Below are positions 52,954 through 53,058 of a DNA stretch of 53,058 bases, piece by piece. A program made the position numbers and the translations under genes. Every line of letters starts with the position of its first letter. The stretch's first letter is position 1. Source of the stretch: Erythrobacter sp. (lineage in GTDB: Bacteria > Pseudomonadota > Alphaproteobacteria > Sphingomonadales > Sphingomonadaceae); assembly GCA_024642335.1 (NCBI GenBank), contig JAHEBH010000015.1, forward strand, positions 1-53,058, read 5' to 3'. The notes beneath the pieces were generated by a model. The model was not told where the DNA came from and made no database searches. It saw only the letters and a list, made by a program, of their open reading frames with translations.

Positions 52954-53058
52954 TTAGAAATTTCCTGAAATGTTGAGGTTGACGACGTGACCGACTTCGC
53001 GGCGCCGATCTTCGCTGAACAGGAGGGGCGCACCACTCCCGCGCGGACCAGTGAAGAC
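52954..53058 (-). CDS. 3' end of an outer-membrane barrel protein, partial
   Basis: The last 34 codons of a minus-strand gene that continues beyond the right edge. The peptide VFTGPRGSGAPLLFSEDR is followed by VGHVVNLNISGNF and a stop. Alternating hydrophobic residues and a terminal phenylalanine are typical of outer-membrane beta-barrels such as TonB-dependent receptors. The family cannot be settled from this piece. It converges on tig. Confidence 0.5.
   Translation of the reverse strand, partial: VFTGPRGSGAPLLFSEDRRREVGHVVNLNISGNF

Overview
The window looks like a chromosomal segment of a GC-rich alphaproteobacterium of the order Sphingomonadales, most likely an Erythrobacteraceae-type genome. 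The basis is the set of TonB-dependent receptors, the ATP12, TIGR02186/TauE and DUF3297 genes, the fusion of a STAS-like domain to MlaE, and dispersed palindromic repeats that encode a PSTSSGRA-type peptide where they fall inside genes. This assignment is inferred; no rRNA gene is present. I see no prophage, insertion sequence, CRISPR array or plasmid function. Most of the window is core genome, with accessory-looking loci at the left end (aromatic catabolism, receptors, peptide uptake) and at 45.5-48.1 kb.

Layout. 0.1-5.1 kb: a TonB-dependent receptor (-) divergent from an AraC-type regulator, followed by pobA (4-hydroxybenzoate 3-monooxygenase). 5.3-10.9 kb: a five-gene peptide ABC importer (lipoprotein, two permeases, two ATPases). 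11.0-11.1 kb: a 130-bp element with perfect 31-bp inverted arms that ends inside a marR gene (-). 11.7-13.3 kb: methylthioadenosine phosphorylase and a short-chain dehydrogenase (-). 13.6-17.8 kb: a very large TonB-dependent receptor, a terminator and a sulfotransferase-like gene. 17.8-20.4 kb: clpB (-), with a candidate heat-shock promoter. 20.6-21.7 kb: rluE converging on trmL.

21.2-29.3 kb is a long minus-strand run: rpsU, a membrane-anchored FKBP, a DUF4153 protein, gatC, gatA, a methyltransferase and a glycosyltransferase, gatB and trmL. 29.5-32.6 kb is a tight plus-strand operon: fluC/crcB, an RluC/RluD-family pseudouridine synthase, a HAD phosphatase, a small membrane protein and an ATP12 chaperone. 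32.7-36.2 kb (-) is a phospholipid (Mla/MCE) transporter. 36.3-41.6 kb (+) holds valS, queE and a MATE exporter; valS and queE carry in-frame palindromic repeats. 41.9-45.5 kb (-) has a HerA-type ATPase and a TIGR02186/TauE pair. 45.5-48.1 kb (-) is a reduced NfrB/NfrA-like pair (inner-membrane glycosyltransferase plus outer-membrane barrel). 48.2-53.06 kb has nhaA, an OmpA-like protein, a DUF3297 protein, tRNA-Leu(UAG), trigger factor with a lysine/alanine/proline-rich tail, and the last 34 codons of an outer-membrane protein.

The most unusual signals are structural. At least three classes of palindromic DNA occur here: the 31-bp-arm element at 11.0 kb, the roughly 90-bp paired elements at 26.2, 32.7 and 39.2 kb, and the two-hairpin element inside queE. 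Arms of the second class lie twice inside valS and the third class lies inside queE, apparently without breaking the reading frame. A cluster of short hairpins sits between the convergent MATE and HerA genes. The other candidate system is the minimal NfrB/NfrA pair, which lacks the C-terminal regulatory domain known from enterobacterial NfrB.
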